From positions 248,001 through 312,000 of the forward strand of contig CAJQUN010000523.1 in the NCBI GenBank assembly GCA_907163345.1: a DNA stretch of 64,000 bases. The letters are read 5' to 3'. Below, piece after piece: positions 1-10,928 of this stretch; position 1 is the stretch's first letter, and every line of letters starts with the position of its first letter. The translations under genes and the position numbers were made by a program. Under the pieces are notes generated by a model, which searched no databases, was not told the origin of the DNA, and saw only the letters and a list, made by a program, of their open reading frames with translations. Origin of the DNA: Haberlea rhodopensis. Its lineage: Eukaryota; Streptophyta; Magnoliopsida; Lamiales; Gesneriaceae.

Positions 1-418
1 AAAGAACATACATAGTTGAATTGCTAGGAGTTCTAGTTGGATGAGGAATGCCCAACCGGATCGGGTTTGTACAAAGAGTTGTATAAATCAAAGTCTTCTA
101 GTGTATACTTCCATGAGATGGAAGAAGGGGAGTCGTAGAAGCGTTTGCGCTTCGAACTTCCAGAAACAAATTCTTGTGCATTTACTTTACTGTATTTATT
201 TACCTTACTGTTGTACATATTTTCTTGCATATCTTTAAAATTCCTTTCAATTGGTTAATCAGTTATAGAGCGGGTTATATCGAGTGTCTTCCGCTCGGTT
301 TTTCAACCGAACTCGATATAATCTCTCGGTGCAATTATTTCAAGAACACGAGCTATTGAAGCTCAAGTTGGTTGAACTCGATTGTGGACTGGCCACCCAC
401 CCCGCAATTGATCCTAAC
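1..418 (-). repeat. Left arm of a 0.4-kb inverted repeat (K family)
   Basis: Read on the minus strand, this block matches 9865-10258 on the plus strand. Both contain the CGAGTTCGGTT/ATATAATCTCTCGG segment, the text about an asparagine-like short ORF ending SPSSISWK, and the TTAGGATCGATT-like end at 418. The arms are diverged by scattered substitutions and small indels. The unit is cut by the window edge, so its full length and type are unknown. The short ORFs (about 65 codons) are conserved in appearance between arms but show no recognisable domain. It is probably part of a retroelement LTR or leader. Confidence 0.7.
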
Positions 419-1929
419 AAATATACTCTTTGAATAATTAAAGATGCAAAAAGATACAAAAACGACTCAAACACTACCTTATGTGTGCGATTAATTAACA
501 ATAATTATCAGAGGAAGACAAGGATTCTATTTAAGGCTGAGAGATTGGTTACAAAACATGGCTGGAATACCAGATGTGAGGTATGTGGTGAGAGAAAAAG
601 AGAGAGGATGGGAGAGAACAATGGTATATCAGTCAATTTCATTAATTAGGGAGCTTAAAATAACATTTTTGTAAATATGGAGTGCAGAGTTCAGAAATGT
701 TCATTAGGGACTAGACTTTAAACTAAAACATGGGTTAGGGAATTTTGACAAGTCTCCCTTGAATCAAATTCTAAAATAATTATATTACAGTAAAATCTTT
801 ATAAATTAATACTCGATAAATTAGTAATTTCTTTAAAATAATATTTTTTGGTCACAACTTGGACTAGTTAAAAAAATTAATAATTTTAATAAATTAATAA
901 GATAATAATTTTTAAAAAGACCCTAATATAGATCTATAGTCTCATCAATATCATATATTAATAATTCTCTAAAATTACAAACATAACTAGGATAATTTAG
1001 TAAAATATGAACATATTGTTTATTTTTTCTTGGAATTCTTTATCTTTTTTAGGAAACTTCCAATTGTTAATTCTAAAATTACCAATGTTAAAAGATCTAA
1101 TTCATTCACTATATATTAAATTTCTATTCTGAAATAAAATTTTATTCCAATGAATATTATTTAAGTATTAAAAATAATGAATACATCGTACTTATTTTCA
1201 TAAATATATTAATGAATTTTCTTTTTAAATCTGATACATGTATTAATAACATACATACCATGATTTTATATGTAATTAAATTTATGTTCGCCGACTCCAA
1301 AAAGCACTCTTTACATTGCTAAATTATTAATTTATCTATTAATTAATATCTCTCTAAATTAATAAAATTTAATCGTCTCTAAATTAATAAAATTTAATGG
1401 TCATAACATTATTAATTTATAGATGTTTTACTGTAATTATAAATTGTTATATTATCCATATATACAAATTTATTATCTTTATATTATATACCATTCATTG
1501 AGTTTTTGCTACCATGAGGGTAATAAAACTTAATATACATTTTATTCTTGTTGAGTTTTGCTATCCTGGAGATAATAAGTACATCCACTAGTTATCATTG
1601 ATACAAAGCTTTTCCATGTGGATTCAATCGGAGATCCCACCTGTTTAACCCAATGGTGATCGCCGGATGTGCAATGGGGTAATACCCGTAGTATCATTCC
1701 ATATTCCCACATAAGACCAATATAAGTTAGCAATGCTTTAAGATTCCACATTTGGCCTGCTTCTTATAATTCCAGCCCAATTCACAAGTGTTGGGTAAAA
1801 TGATGCATGTGTATCTTTGGGTAATGTAGAGGAGATGAAATAAATGACTAGAATATCGAAGTAAGAGTTCTGTGTTAAAATGAAATTACATGCCATGGTA
1901 CTCCCGGTTCGATGAAAATACATTTAACA
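419..1929. other. AT-rich stretch without a recognisable gene
   Basis: No open frame above about 70 codons and no family signature were seen on either strand. The stretch is very AT-rich between 770 and 1500, with repeated TTAATAAATTAATA-like words, and otherwise looks like decayed intergenic repeat. Confidence 0.5.
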
Positions 1930-2342
1930 TGATACAACGAATATGACCTGAGGTAGAAACACTTCAAAACTCGAATTCTACAAACCACGAGGTTTAAAAA
2001 CACTCAAACATTTTATGCAGGAAAACGTTATAGAAAAATGCAATTTTGATTCTAATTATCTCTCAAGTTTTGTTGTTAGTCTTTCTGGAAAAAAAAGAAG
2101 TGTTAAATTCAAATAGAGAGTTGTTTATATAGTAGTGCATAAGACATCACCAAAAGATATCATTTTGAAGCATTACATCACCATAGAGCCTCCCTATCAG
2201 CGCGGGCAAAGCCCAGGCAGTCATATACCCGCCGAGGGATATCCTTATTACCCAGAAATTGATTTCACTCGTTTTAATTCCATTCAACTTTTCATTGTGT
2301 CTTTCTTGCTTAATTGCAATTCATAAGCCTATATTTCTAACA
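1930..2342 (-). repeat. Copia-type LTR, minus strand (J family, 3' LTR of the dead element at 2.9-3.8 kb)
   Basis: On the minus strand the block starts TGTTAGAAATATAGG at 2342 and ends GTTGTATCA at 1930, the TG...CA form of an LTR. It is preceded by a purine-rich GTAGGGGATTG polypurine-tract-like sequence. A TATATAAACA TATA-like box lies inside it (about 2125-2135). It lies downstream, in minus-strand order, of an RNase H remnant, as expected for a 3' LTR. A related LTR in the opposite orientation sits at about 4286-4489. Confidence 0.65.
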
Positions 2343-2879
2343 ATCCCCTACATGAATTAAATTAATATAGAAGGCACATGCTGTCGAAAATAATGCTTTA
2401 ACAAATAGTTATAGCATTTCGAGAAGTGATTTTTGGCTTTGAACCTTCCTAATGGAATTCAATTGAATTACGTAACTTAATAGTGAACTTGTATTCTTGA
2501 ATATTTAGGCTTTGACGTAAATCTACACAATTAAATCCACACTATAATCATCCAAACATTTGATCTGATTTCACCGTTGTTTCCATTTCGGCATTAGACA
2601 ACACTTGGTTTCATAAGGGTTCGTCAATTTGAAGCGGCCACATTTCACACTTGCATAGGTGATCTCCTATTACATTATCATACTATACTCCATGATATTC
2701 GAGTAATATCACTAAGAATCATTAAAGTAATCTAACGTTGAATCATTGTGTAGACAATACATTTATCATAGAAATGGTTTTGAGTTATCTCCAAGGTGAT
2801 TCTCCACTCTCGTAATGTAGTTGTCCCTTTTAAACCTAGAATTTTAGATCTCTAGGCAACTAGGTTGGATATCCATTAT
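2343..2879 (-). other. Noncoding 3' region of the dead Copia element J
   Basis: This stretch separates the RNase H remnant from the LTR. No open frame survives. It begins with the polypurine-tract-like CCCCTAC complement at 2344-2351 and otherwise has no recognised feature. Confidence 0.45.
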
Positions 2880-3765
2880 AAGATTTAATATATGGGTTTG
2901 AATCTCATTCCCCTTGATATACAGTTTACATGATCTCTCGATAAACTTTTAGTTAGTGGATCCGCAAGGTTTTCTTTGACTTTATATAGTCAATCGATAT
3001 AATTTCATTCGATATCAACAGCTTGATGGTATTATATCTTCGATATATATCGAGACTTACCATTGTACATATTATTTTGTGCACTTCCTATAGGAAATTG
3101 GCTATCATAATGTTTTTTAGTTGTAATATGTTTTTTTTCCTAACAAGGGATATCTTTTAAGAAACATCGAAGTCATTCGTTTTCTTCTCCGACTTTATCT
3201 ATGCTATGAACTCTGATTCCATTATAAATCGAGCTATACATATTTGCTTAGAAGATTTCCACAATACGACAACCGCACCAATGGTAAACACATATAGGTG
3301 TCAAACGCGTCATGCCGGCACGGCACTATTGGTGTTGTGCCGTGCCAGCACGGTTTGGAAATGGGACGTGTCGTGCCAGCCCGTTTCCACAATAGGCACG
3401 ACCCATACATGACGATCGATCACTCAAATAGCGATCGATCGGCACATAACTGCTGATCGATCGCTATACTAAAAACAAAAAATAAATAAAATTTGTACAT
3501 TGTCGTGTCGTGCCGTACCGGCCCACGGGCCAGCACCCTATGGCCCGGCACGACCCATGTCACGGGCCGTGCCTGGAACGGCACGACACTGTAGCAAAAT
3601 GGGTCGTGCCGTGCCGCTCCGTGACGTGCTCGTGCCGTGCCTCGTGACGTCTGCTCCGTTTGACATCTCTATAAACACATACCACTTGTGGGTTTTAACC
3701 CTTTCGTGTCAGATATCCAAGTTGTATCACTGTATCCTTCTAATAAAGTTGGATATCTCGAGTTC
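2880..3765 (-). pseudogene. Degenerate Copia pol, RNase H domain (element J), interrupted by a MITE
   Basis: Minus-strand translation in shifting frames gives a recognisable Copia RNase H order. EGYSDTTWISDTKG comes first (about 3760-3705), then WKSSKQICIARFIMESEFIA (about 3265-3205), then a LADPLTKSLSRDHVN-like tail (about 2965-2920) and ISRGMRFKPI. This family normally degrades the RNA strand of the reverse-transcription hybrid at the C-terminus of Gag-Pol. Several stops and frameshifts make this copy dead. A 377-bp element is inserted at 3295-3671, between the STSG-type and WKSSKQ-type motifs. No RT, integrase or gag was recognised upstream on the minus strand, so the relic is heavily truncated. 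Confidence 0.8.
3295..3671. mobile_element. 377-bp GC-rich MITE with GGCACG motif array and 10-bp target duplication
   Basis: The direct repeat TAAACACATA flanks the element at 3285-3294 and 3672-3681. Its ends are inverted: TAGGTGTCAAACG on the left, and TAGAGATGTCAAACG when the right end is read in reverse complement. The body is a dense imperfect palindromic array of GGCACG/CGTGCC words, far more GC-rich than its surroundings, plus three GATCGATC sites (about 3412-3463). There is no coding capacity. The TIR resembles hAT ends, but hAT makes 8-bp duplications, and the 10-bp duplication fits Mutator-like elements better. The superfamily is left open. Confidence 0.75.
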
Positions 3766-4285
3766 CGAATTCTAAACGTTGAAAACTTAAAAATCCAAAT
3801 TCATACTTTTATTTCTCGTAATTTTGATTTAAGCGTTATTTTTATAAATTCGAAACTAGAACAAATTCACAATTCAAATTTTAAGTATAAAATTCTTAAA
3901 AACCCCAACTTAAATATTTTAAATATTGCAAACTTGAAATTTAATCTCATAGTAATTACAAGTACATGGTGGGATGACTTGTACAAAGATTGTAGCAAAT
4001 TGTAAATTAAAATAAGTGCGAAAATTATGATAAAAGGGTGAATGTAAATGAAATGAGAAAAAAAAAATCAATTTTGAACAATAAGGAGACGTCTTGGAGC
4101 CCATAAAGAGCACCTCCCATATAGTTGCTTGAACTTTGCCCAAGCTCCCATGGATCTTTGGGGCAACCCTGGTTCTACTAGAGGGCGCCCTTGCATGTTT
4201 CATAACGACTTCACGCCCTTTCGTGTAAGGGTGTAATTTTTCATGATGTAATACTTCGAAATGTTGTCTGTTTGTGATATTTTTA
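3766..4285. other. Decayed repeat between the Copia relic and the J2 LTR
   Basis: Short frames of up to 105 codons on the plus strand cover AT-rich text with no domain. The segment from about 4090 may be the 5' part of the J2 LTR. No gene is supported. Confidence 0.4.
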
Positions 4286-4489
4286 GACTACTATATAAAC
4301 ATTTTTTCCATTTGAATTTAAACACTTTTTTTTTCCAAAAAGATTAACAACAAAACTTGAGAGAAATCAGTCAAAAATTGTTTTGCATCTCATTTTCATG
4401 CAGAAAAAAGTTTGATATTTTATACCATAGTGGTTTATATAATTCGAGTTTTGAAGTGCTTGTAATGCGGATTTTAATCGTTGTATCTT
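4286..4489 (+). repeat. Diverged J-family LTR fragment in plus orientation (J2)
   Basis: The text matches the reverse complement of about 1930-2140. Shared words include CTATATAAACA, TTTGAATTTAA, AACAACAAAACTTGAGAGA and AATTCGAGTTTTGAAGTG, and the end is CGTTGTATC. The upstream limit is uncertain. With 1930-2342 it forms a head-to-head inverted pair about 2 kb apart. Confidence 0.6.
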
Positions 4490-6341
4490 GAAAAACCGAA
4501 TTGTCATCGAATCGTAAATACCAAAATGACACAATATCATTTTAAGAATATAGAGTTAAAACTCTTGGTTGGACATTCTAGCCGTTCGTTTCATCGCCTC
4601 TATATTGCCGAAAGATACTCACACATCATTTACCCAACACTCTTAAAACAATTTCTGAACCAAAATAGCCTCTACAAGTGCAACACGCCACAATTGTTCT
4701 AACTAGGTGTTGTTCTCTCATTTGATTACATTTGAATTTTCAAAGAATTTTACATTTAAGCTTAAATTTGCAAAACATTAAATATTAAATTCGTGTTTTC
4801 TACGCTTAAAATGCAAATTATGAATCGAATTCGAGAATTTTGTCCAAGTTTCTCTCCTATTATATATTCATTTCTAATCTCATCTCATGTAACAGACGAT
4901 ATCATCGTTTTAACTGTTACACTTGTGATCATTCTAATCATAATCCCATAATAGAAACTATAAATAACATTAATTTGATTATTTACTTGTCAAGGTTTTT
5001 GTCATTTTACATAGAATTTTATTTGCGGGAGAAAATAATGATTTAAAATCCGGATTTCCCACTTCTAAATTTTGTTGCACTTTCAAATGATTTATACATG
5101 AGTTTAGATGCAATACAGTAAATTTGCGAAACTAAGCTTTCGATTGGAAGAAAATCGAGACCTGAACAATCAGACAAATTCACAAAGGAATAGAAAAATT
5201 GAAAGGAACAAAGTGAGACTTTACTAAAAACAAAAATCTCTTGCCCAACCATCTAACACCGCTCGCTTATATGAGCTGTGATGAACTGTGAGACCTTAGG
5301 TTCGACACCTCCCTCCTAGTGTAGAATTGTACAACGTATTAAAAAACAAAATCTCTTTACTGGTAAATCGGCTAACATATATAATTCTGAAACAAAATTG
5401 ATTAGGCATAAATCCAAGTAAAACTGAATCATTTACAACTCATATTAACTTATCTAGAATTTAGGAAAACAGTAAGCATAAAATTTATAAGCCTCCAGTG
5501 AATACTGATCTGTGACTTCCGTTTCCTCACCTCCAGACTGGTGTAGACTTAGGATTTTGTCTTGTGGGGTTTAAAATTTATGTGAAAAAAGAATATTTGA
5601 TAAAATATGGTTAAGATATCACTTACATTACGTAATTTATATATCTTTTAATTTATTTATGTTTATTTTATTTTTTGAACATCAATCTTCCAAATAGCGA
5701 TACCCAATTTTAATATATTAATTTCCTAAACTTGATAATATGATATACCCTAAATTTAATAGAGAATATTAGCTTATATTCAACAATTGCGTGAAATTTG
5801 ATAGTTGGATGAATAATTTATTTTTAAGTAGCTTGAAAAGGTTTATATTATTTTCATGATATAAGATATAATTTTTTTAAATTTAACAAATCACAAATTT
5901 ATAGATTTAATTTATATTTATAATTTATTTTAACCTACGACACTTTCCAGTAGTTTTCTCATGAATACTACAAAGAGAAAAATTTGGGTCGGTATCAATA
6001 AGAGAAATATTTTCGGCCCGATCTAAAAAAACATGTTCTTTCAACTAAGTATAATTTTAGATGCAATGATCAAACTAACTATATTGCTATCAAAAATAAA
6101 TTAATGTCTTCTTCCACAATTGCAAAAACTTAACGTCGTCTTCTTCAATTTCGAGCATGCAGCGGCCAACGTCTCCCAAGAGATTGGAACTCAAGTTCCT
6201 GCAGATACAAAAAACTTTTAAAAAAAGGAAAGTGGTAGAGTGTGAGTCCGGAGATTGTGGAAGAAAATGGCGTAAATGGAAGTCTCAGGAATTTATATTC
6301 ATTGCTTTGTTTTTTAATTGAGGCCCACCTGATTTTTGGTT
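4490..6341. other. AT-rich stretch without a recognisable gene
   Basis: Only short frames of 60-73 codons occur, with no family signature. Between 5580 and 5960 the text is very AT-rich. No repeat structure stood out apart from its neighbours. Confidence 0.45.
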
Positions 6342-6703
6342 CTCTGCATAGGTGATGCACATGCACGTATCACAAGCGTATCATAAGCGCATCGCTAGAC
6401 TCAAGCGGTACATGTAAAAACACTTGCACATCAAAAGCTGCATTCTTATAGGAATTTGTGATACATTCATTGCTTGAGTCAGCGGTGCATGTGAGATATA
6501 TGTACCACTAGACTCAAGTGGTCATGTAAAAACACTTGCACCTCAAAGCTGCATTCTTATAGGAATTAGAGCTACGTGCAACGCTAGATTCAAAGCGGTG
6601 CATGTGTTATAAAACCACTTTTATATAGGTTTCTAGTGCACTTCTAATTGGTTAGGAGCCATTTGACCTTGGAAAATAATAGAATTACCTCATTGAGAGT
6701 TAG
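6342..6703. repeat. Palindromic CACCGCT/AGCGGTG repeat block P1
   Basis: The block carries two imperfect units about 111 bp apart. Each has a hairpin-like core (GCATCGCTAGACTCAAGCGG type) followed by CATGTAAAAACACTTGCAC and AAAGCTGCATTCTTATAGG. It ends in CTAATTGGTTAGGAGCCATTTGAC. The same order recurs at 8722-9160 with high similarity. Confidence 0.75.
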
Positions 6704-7045
6704 CAGGTAAATTAATTGTTTACGATGAAGTTGTTGCTTGTTTGTAACATTATTTTTCTTCCAAATTTGTTACAAAAAGTTTCTTTAATTAAAGTGACAT
6801 TTTGACAAATAAATAATATGCACCATAAATGAAAAGACAATTTAATGTTATTTGAAGCACGAAGAACCCTAACACATAAAAAAACATCCAAAAAACGTTG
6901 AAGGGAGAAACGAGAAACATAATTAAAGCAATATGTCGATATATCATCATTAAATAAATCAGAATCTATTGCACAACAAAATTCAGCAATCTTTTGAAAA
7001 GAAACGGAGACAAGCTTTTCTAACGTAAACGATGTAATAGGGGAG

Positions 7046-7215
7046 GGGTAACTAATGGATGAATAAAGATTTATACGTAAAGGAAAATAAAATATGGACC
7101 TATTTGCTTGCATAGGTGGTGCACGTGCACCGCGTAAATCTAGCGGTTCACGTAGCAATGCACACGGGATGTTGTACCGTTGGACTCAAGCGGTGTATGT
7201 AAAAAATGTGAAGAC
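7046..7215. repeat. Palindromic repeat block P2 (5' part of the P unit)
   Basis: This matches the beginning of block P3: GGTAACTAA, TTTATACGTAAAG, AAAATAAAATATGGAC, then CATAGGTGGTGCACGTGCACCGC and ACTCAAGCGGTGTATGTAA. It lacks the AAAGCTGCATTCTTATAGG tail seen in P1 and P3, so it is a truncated copy. Confidence 0.65.
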
Positions 7216-8000
7216 ACAAATCTCAACCGAAGGAAAGTGCCAAAGAAATCTTTCACAAAGGAAAGTGCAACAATTATGTTAAAATCTTCTAAGGAATGTG
7301 CTCGTTAATTATCAACAAAAATCATAGATCATATCTTATAATCAATTGAGACCTCATACATTAGAAACATTCAAAATATCATCCTTCCAAGAACAAGAAA
7401 TCTCAAAAATCTCTCCAAAAGCATATAAATTTTTCATGCAATATTTTCGAAAATTGCTCTCCAAATTCAGCCACAAGTTTTGAAATTATGCAAATATATA
7501 AAGACATCCAAATCTGATATCCACCATTCAAAATATACTAACTTTGAGCCCAATCCAATAGCTAGATTTATGTCAATGCCTCCGTAAGAAAACTATGCAG
7601 ATTCTATACGGGAAACAACTTATGTTTGTCCTCTATAAACTGACTCAAACGAACATAAAACCCGATCTCCAGCGCTCATAACTTAGTTAGCTCCCTTATG
7701 AACATGCTAGACAAATTTCAGCTTGTATTCGTTGCAAATGCTTCTTTCCTCGGATTGATTTGCAGCCTATGCAAATTTGAAAACTCCATCAAATGATAAA
7801 CAGAGATTCACGTTGTTCGCAACCCAAAATCCGTTCAAACGTGTCTAGAAACCATCTTCAATCCATAAGTGTGCTTTTTTTTTTTTTTTTTTCAAAATCG
7901 TTCTTTCGTTTTGAAATCATAAGTCTGCTTTAAATTTCAATCGCTTATGTGACGTAATTTTAAACTATGAAACTCTGGTATTTCTGATCAAGACTGTAAT
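7216..8000. other. Unclassified repeat-like stretch with poly-T
   Basis: No coding frame was found. The text around 7540-7800 has the style of a plant Gypsy LTR body (CATAACTTAGTTAGCTCCC). A run of about 18 T lies near 7873-7890. The boundaries could not be fixed. Confidence 0.35.
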
Positions 8001-8721
8001 TTTGAAGCACTTTAAATATCAACATCCAACTGGTAAGGAATTTCGAGCTCTGTTTCTGACCCCGATGCGGTGGGGTTATAACCGTTACTCTGACATGATA
8101 CGGTGGTTAACCGTTGTTTTGGTACACCAGACCCTTTATTCGTGGGTGATCCGATGTTTTGACCTTATCTATATGAGAAATAAGTCTAGAGAACTGATAT
8201 CAGTACCAAGAGGAAACTAAATGATTTATTGTGCTTATTTTAGTATATGATACGTGACTCTATTATGAAGTTTCTGTTCTGTTTTGGCTCTGAGGAAGAG
8301 AAAATTCTGTTCAGTTTCTGCTCTGTATTTATATCTGTTTATGTTCTGATATATGTTATATGTTTATGTTGTGTCACATATGATTGTCCCCCTCTTATTG
8401 AGTGTTTCCCAACACTCACCCCTTGCCTCCCAGCCCCAGATAAAAGTGAAATAGATATCGAAGATGAAGAACAGTCCCAATTTTGAGGATAATGATTCTA
8501 TAAACGTTGTTATTCAAAATTGAACTACCATTGATTTAATTAAACTTCCGCTGATGTATGTAAATTGAAGACAAGTTTTGTAAGTTTCATATTCCAATTT
8601 GTAATAATATTTATTTATGAAACAAATAGACTGGTTTTAATTGAATTCTGTATTACGAGGCTTGTTGATTTTGAATTATTATTTGAGATCAACGTCAGTG
8701 TCACATGCTAGGTTTCAGGGT
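8001..8721 (+). repeat. Probable Gypsy-type LTR remnant
   Basis: The text carries LTR-body phrases familiar from plant Gypsy elements. These are GACCCCGATGCGGTGGGG, GTTTCCCAACACTCACCCC, and an end resembling GAGATCAACGTCAGTGTCACA. Two short frames of 72 and 79 codons have no domain. No partner LTR, primer-binding site or target duplication was found, so both the assignment and the limits are tentative. Confidence 0.35.
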
Positions 8722-9160
8722 AGGGTAACTAAGGGGAGAAAAAATATTTATACGTAAAGTAAAATAAAATATGGACATATGTGCCTGCATAGGTGGTGGA
8801 CATGCACCGCTGGTTCACATAATGATGCACATGAGATAGGTGCACCGCTAGACTCAAGCGGTGCATGTAACAACACTTGCACCACAAAAGCTGTATTCTT
8901 ATAGGAATTTGGGATACATGCACCGCTTGAGTCAAGCGATGCACGTGGGATACATGCACCGCTAAACTCATGCGGTGCATGTAAAAACACTTGCATCTCA
9001 AAGCTGCATTCTTATAGGAATTAGCTCTACGTGCAACACTAGATTCAAAGCGGTGCATGTGTTATAAAACCACTTTTATATAGGTTTCTAGTGCATTTCT
9101 AATTGGTTAGGAGCCATTTGACTTTGGAAAATAATAGAAATACCCCATGGAGAGTTATTT
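8722..9160. repeat. Palindromic CACCGCT/AGCGGTG repeat block P3, longest copy
   Basis: It contains three palindromic cores, among them GCACCGCTAGACTCAAGCGG (near 8841) and CACCGCTTGAGTCAAGCGATG, with a repeat spacing of about 117 bp. Each long unit continues into AACACTTGCAYC and GCTGCATTCTTATAGGAATT. The minus-strand frames of 82-109 codons are by-products of the repeat and have no domain. P1 and P3 share their 3' ends; P2 and P3 share their 5' ends. Confidence 0.75.
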
Positions 9161-9576
9161 GGGAGATTTGCTTGAAAGATGTTTTGATAAGTGGTACTCC
9201 TATGTAATTTCTTATGCTAAAAATAGGAAAGCCTAAGTAGATAGATATAAAACCTAGATACAGAATAGTATGTTATTGAGACACATGTTACCTAAGTATT
9301 TGGAAGTATTTTAGTATTGTATTTTGTTGCTCTGTACAAATGACGGGGCTTGAAGTTTGTAATGTCTCAAATTAACAGAGCTTTTTTGGATCAAAATTGG
9401 GCAGAATCTAATTGAAGGTGCAGCTCCGAGGCTGTTAATGGGCCGAACTTCGTCATATTTAAGTTTTGGATCTTGGCCCATTAATTTAATGAAGAGAAGA
9501 TCCAGATTCGATTCGGATCTTCTTAATAGATATGGATAAATGATAAAACATGATTCATTCTGTCGACAAATTATTG

Positions 9577-9622
<46 letters not shown>

Positions 9623-9864
9623 TGTGACACACACACGCGTGTAGGCACACGTGTAGAATTCTATTTGATATTATACCAAGATAGCTCGAAGAATATAAGA
9701 TATTCTTCCATTATAAGTAAATGTATATCCTTACATCATACGTACATGCAGGCACACACCCACAATGACATTATTCAATATTCCTTGGATTTGAATTCGA
9801 TTTCAGTTAGATGCTTTTTCTTTTATCTGATGATGTAGAACCTCCCAGAGATCCTACAAGTTCT
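9161..9864. other. Intergenic stretch with a dinucleotide microsatellite
   Basis: An (AT)n run of about 20 units occupies 9581-9620, followed by a short CA/CG-rich run. The remaining text has no recognised feature. A 107-codon minus-strand frame across the microsatellite is a repeat artefact. Confidence 0.6.
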
Positions 9865-10258
9865 GTTAGGATCGATTCCGGAGGTGGGTTGTCATTTCAC
9901 ACCCGAGTTCAACCAATTTGAGCTTCAATAGCTTATGTTCTTGAAATAATTGCACCGAGAGATTATATCGAGTTCGGTTACAAAATCGAGCGGGAGACAC
10001 TCGACATAACCCGCTCTAAAACCGATTAATCATTTGAAAGATATTTTAAAGGTATGCAAGAAAATATGTAAATACAGTAAGGTAAATAAATGCAGTAAAG
10101 TAAATAACACACGCATTTGTTTCTGGAAGTTCGAAGCACAACGCTTCTACGCCTCCCCTTCTTCCATCTCATGGAAGGATACACTAGAAGATTTGGTTTA
10201 CACTTTACAGCATGCAACCTACTTAAGCTAATACCACAGATAGCCTAAACTCCTAGCC
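9865..10258 (+). repeat. Right arm of the 0.4-kb inverted repeat (K family)
   Basis: This is the inverted counterpart of 1-418 and starts GTTAGGATCGATTCCGG. It contains the short frame ending SPSSISWKDTLED that the left arm also shows in altered form. The sequence continues into the K locus in which elements A and B are inserted, so the arm is probably the 5' part of K. Confidence 0.7.
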
Positions 10259-10525
10259 ACACAAGTTCATGTTCTTTAACGTCTCACATGTAAAGACCTC
10301 ACACAGTTGTGATAAATCACCAACTGTTACAATGATATTCACTCTTCTATTTTAGCTCACAAATACAATAATTAGAGTGAATGGAAAGGCACCAATGATT
10401 CAAAATGAATCTGATACAGCAAGGTAAGAGGTGCCAAAGGTTTGGAGAGTTCTCTTCATTTAACAGCTTTTGTCTATGAAGTTCCCCAATTGAATCCCAT
10501 GTGGGCTTGCTTTGGAAGGCTTGGA
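10259..10525 (+). repeat. K locus, first segment (target of element A)
   Basis: Non-coding text ends in the A target site TTGGA (10521-10525). It was originally contiguous with 18224-18494, and that segment with 33569 onwards, because both interruptions are bounded by perfect 5-bp duplications. Confidence 0.6.
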
Positions 10526-10915
10526 TGTTAGCATTAGATGCCCTACAAGCCAATGGGCCAATTGTTGGCCCGTTGGACCCTAATAACCATAGCCAAATAA
10601 ATGACCCAAACTCCTATAAATATATGTTCATCTCTAGGGTTAAGATGTTTTGTACTCTCTATACACACTCTCATAGAAAAGCCGACATCACACTAGCACT
10701 GGTGTTGTGCTTGTAGATCTGGTCAGGTTGGTTGGACTCGAGGGTGACCGCTATCAGATTCACATCGGTGAACGGTAATTCCTTTTCGTGCATTAATATT
10801 AGATATTTGCATGTTAATATATGAATCAGACGCGATCGACCGTCCCCGGGTCAGATCTGTTATTGTATTATTTCCGGTGCGTTTGGATCTGGCGCCGGGG
10901 CACGGAAACCCAACA
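10526..10915 (+). repeat. 5' LTR of element A
   Basis: A 390-bp TG...CA repeat with a CTATAAATATATG TATA-like segment near 10615. It is identical to the 3' LTR except for four substitutions seen by eye. Confidence 0.95.
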
Positions 10916-10916
10916 G

Positions 10917-10928
10917 TGGTATCAGAGC
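10917..10928 (+). other. Primer-binding site of element A (tRNA-Met type)
   Basis: TGGTATCAGAGC, one base after the LTR end, is the standard plant initiator-tRNA-Met complement used to prime minus-strand synthesis. Confidence 0.93.

Noticed and set aside
9311..9634. 107-codon minus-strand frame
   Set aside because: Its start is translated (AT)n microsatellite and the remainder has no domain.
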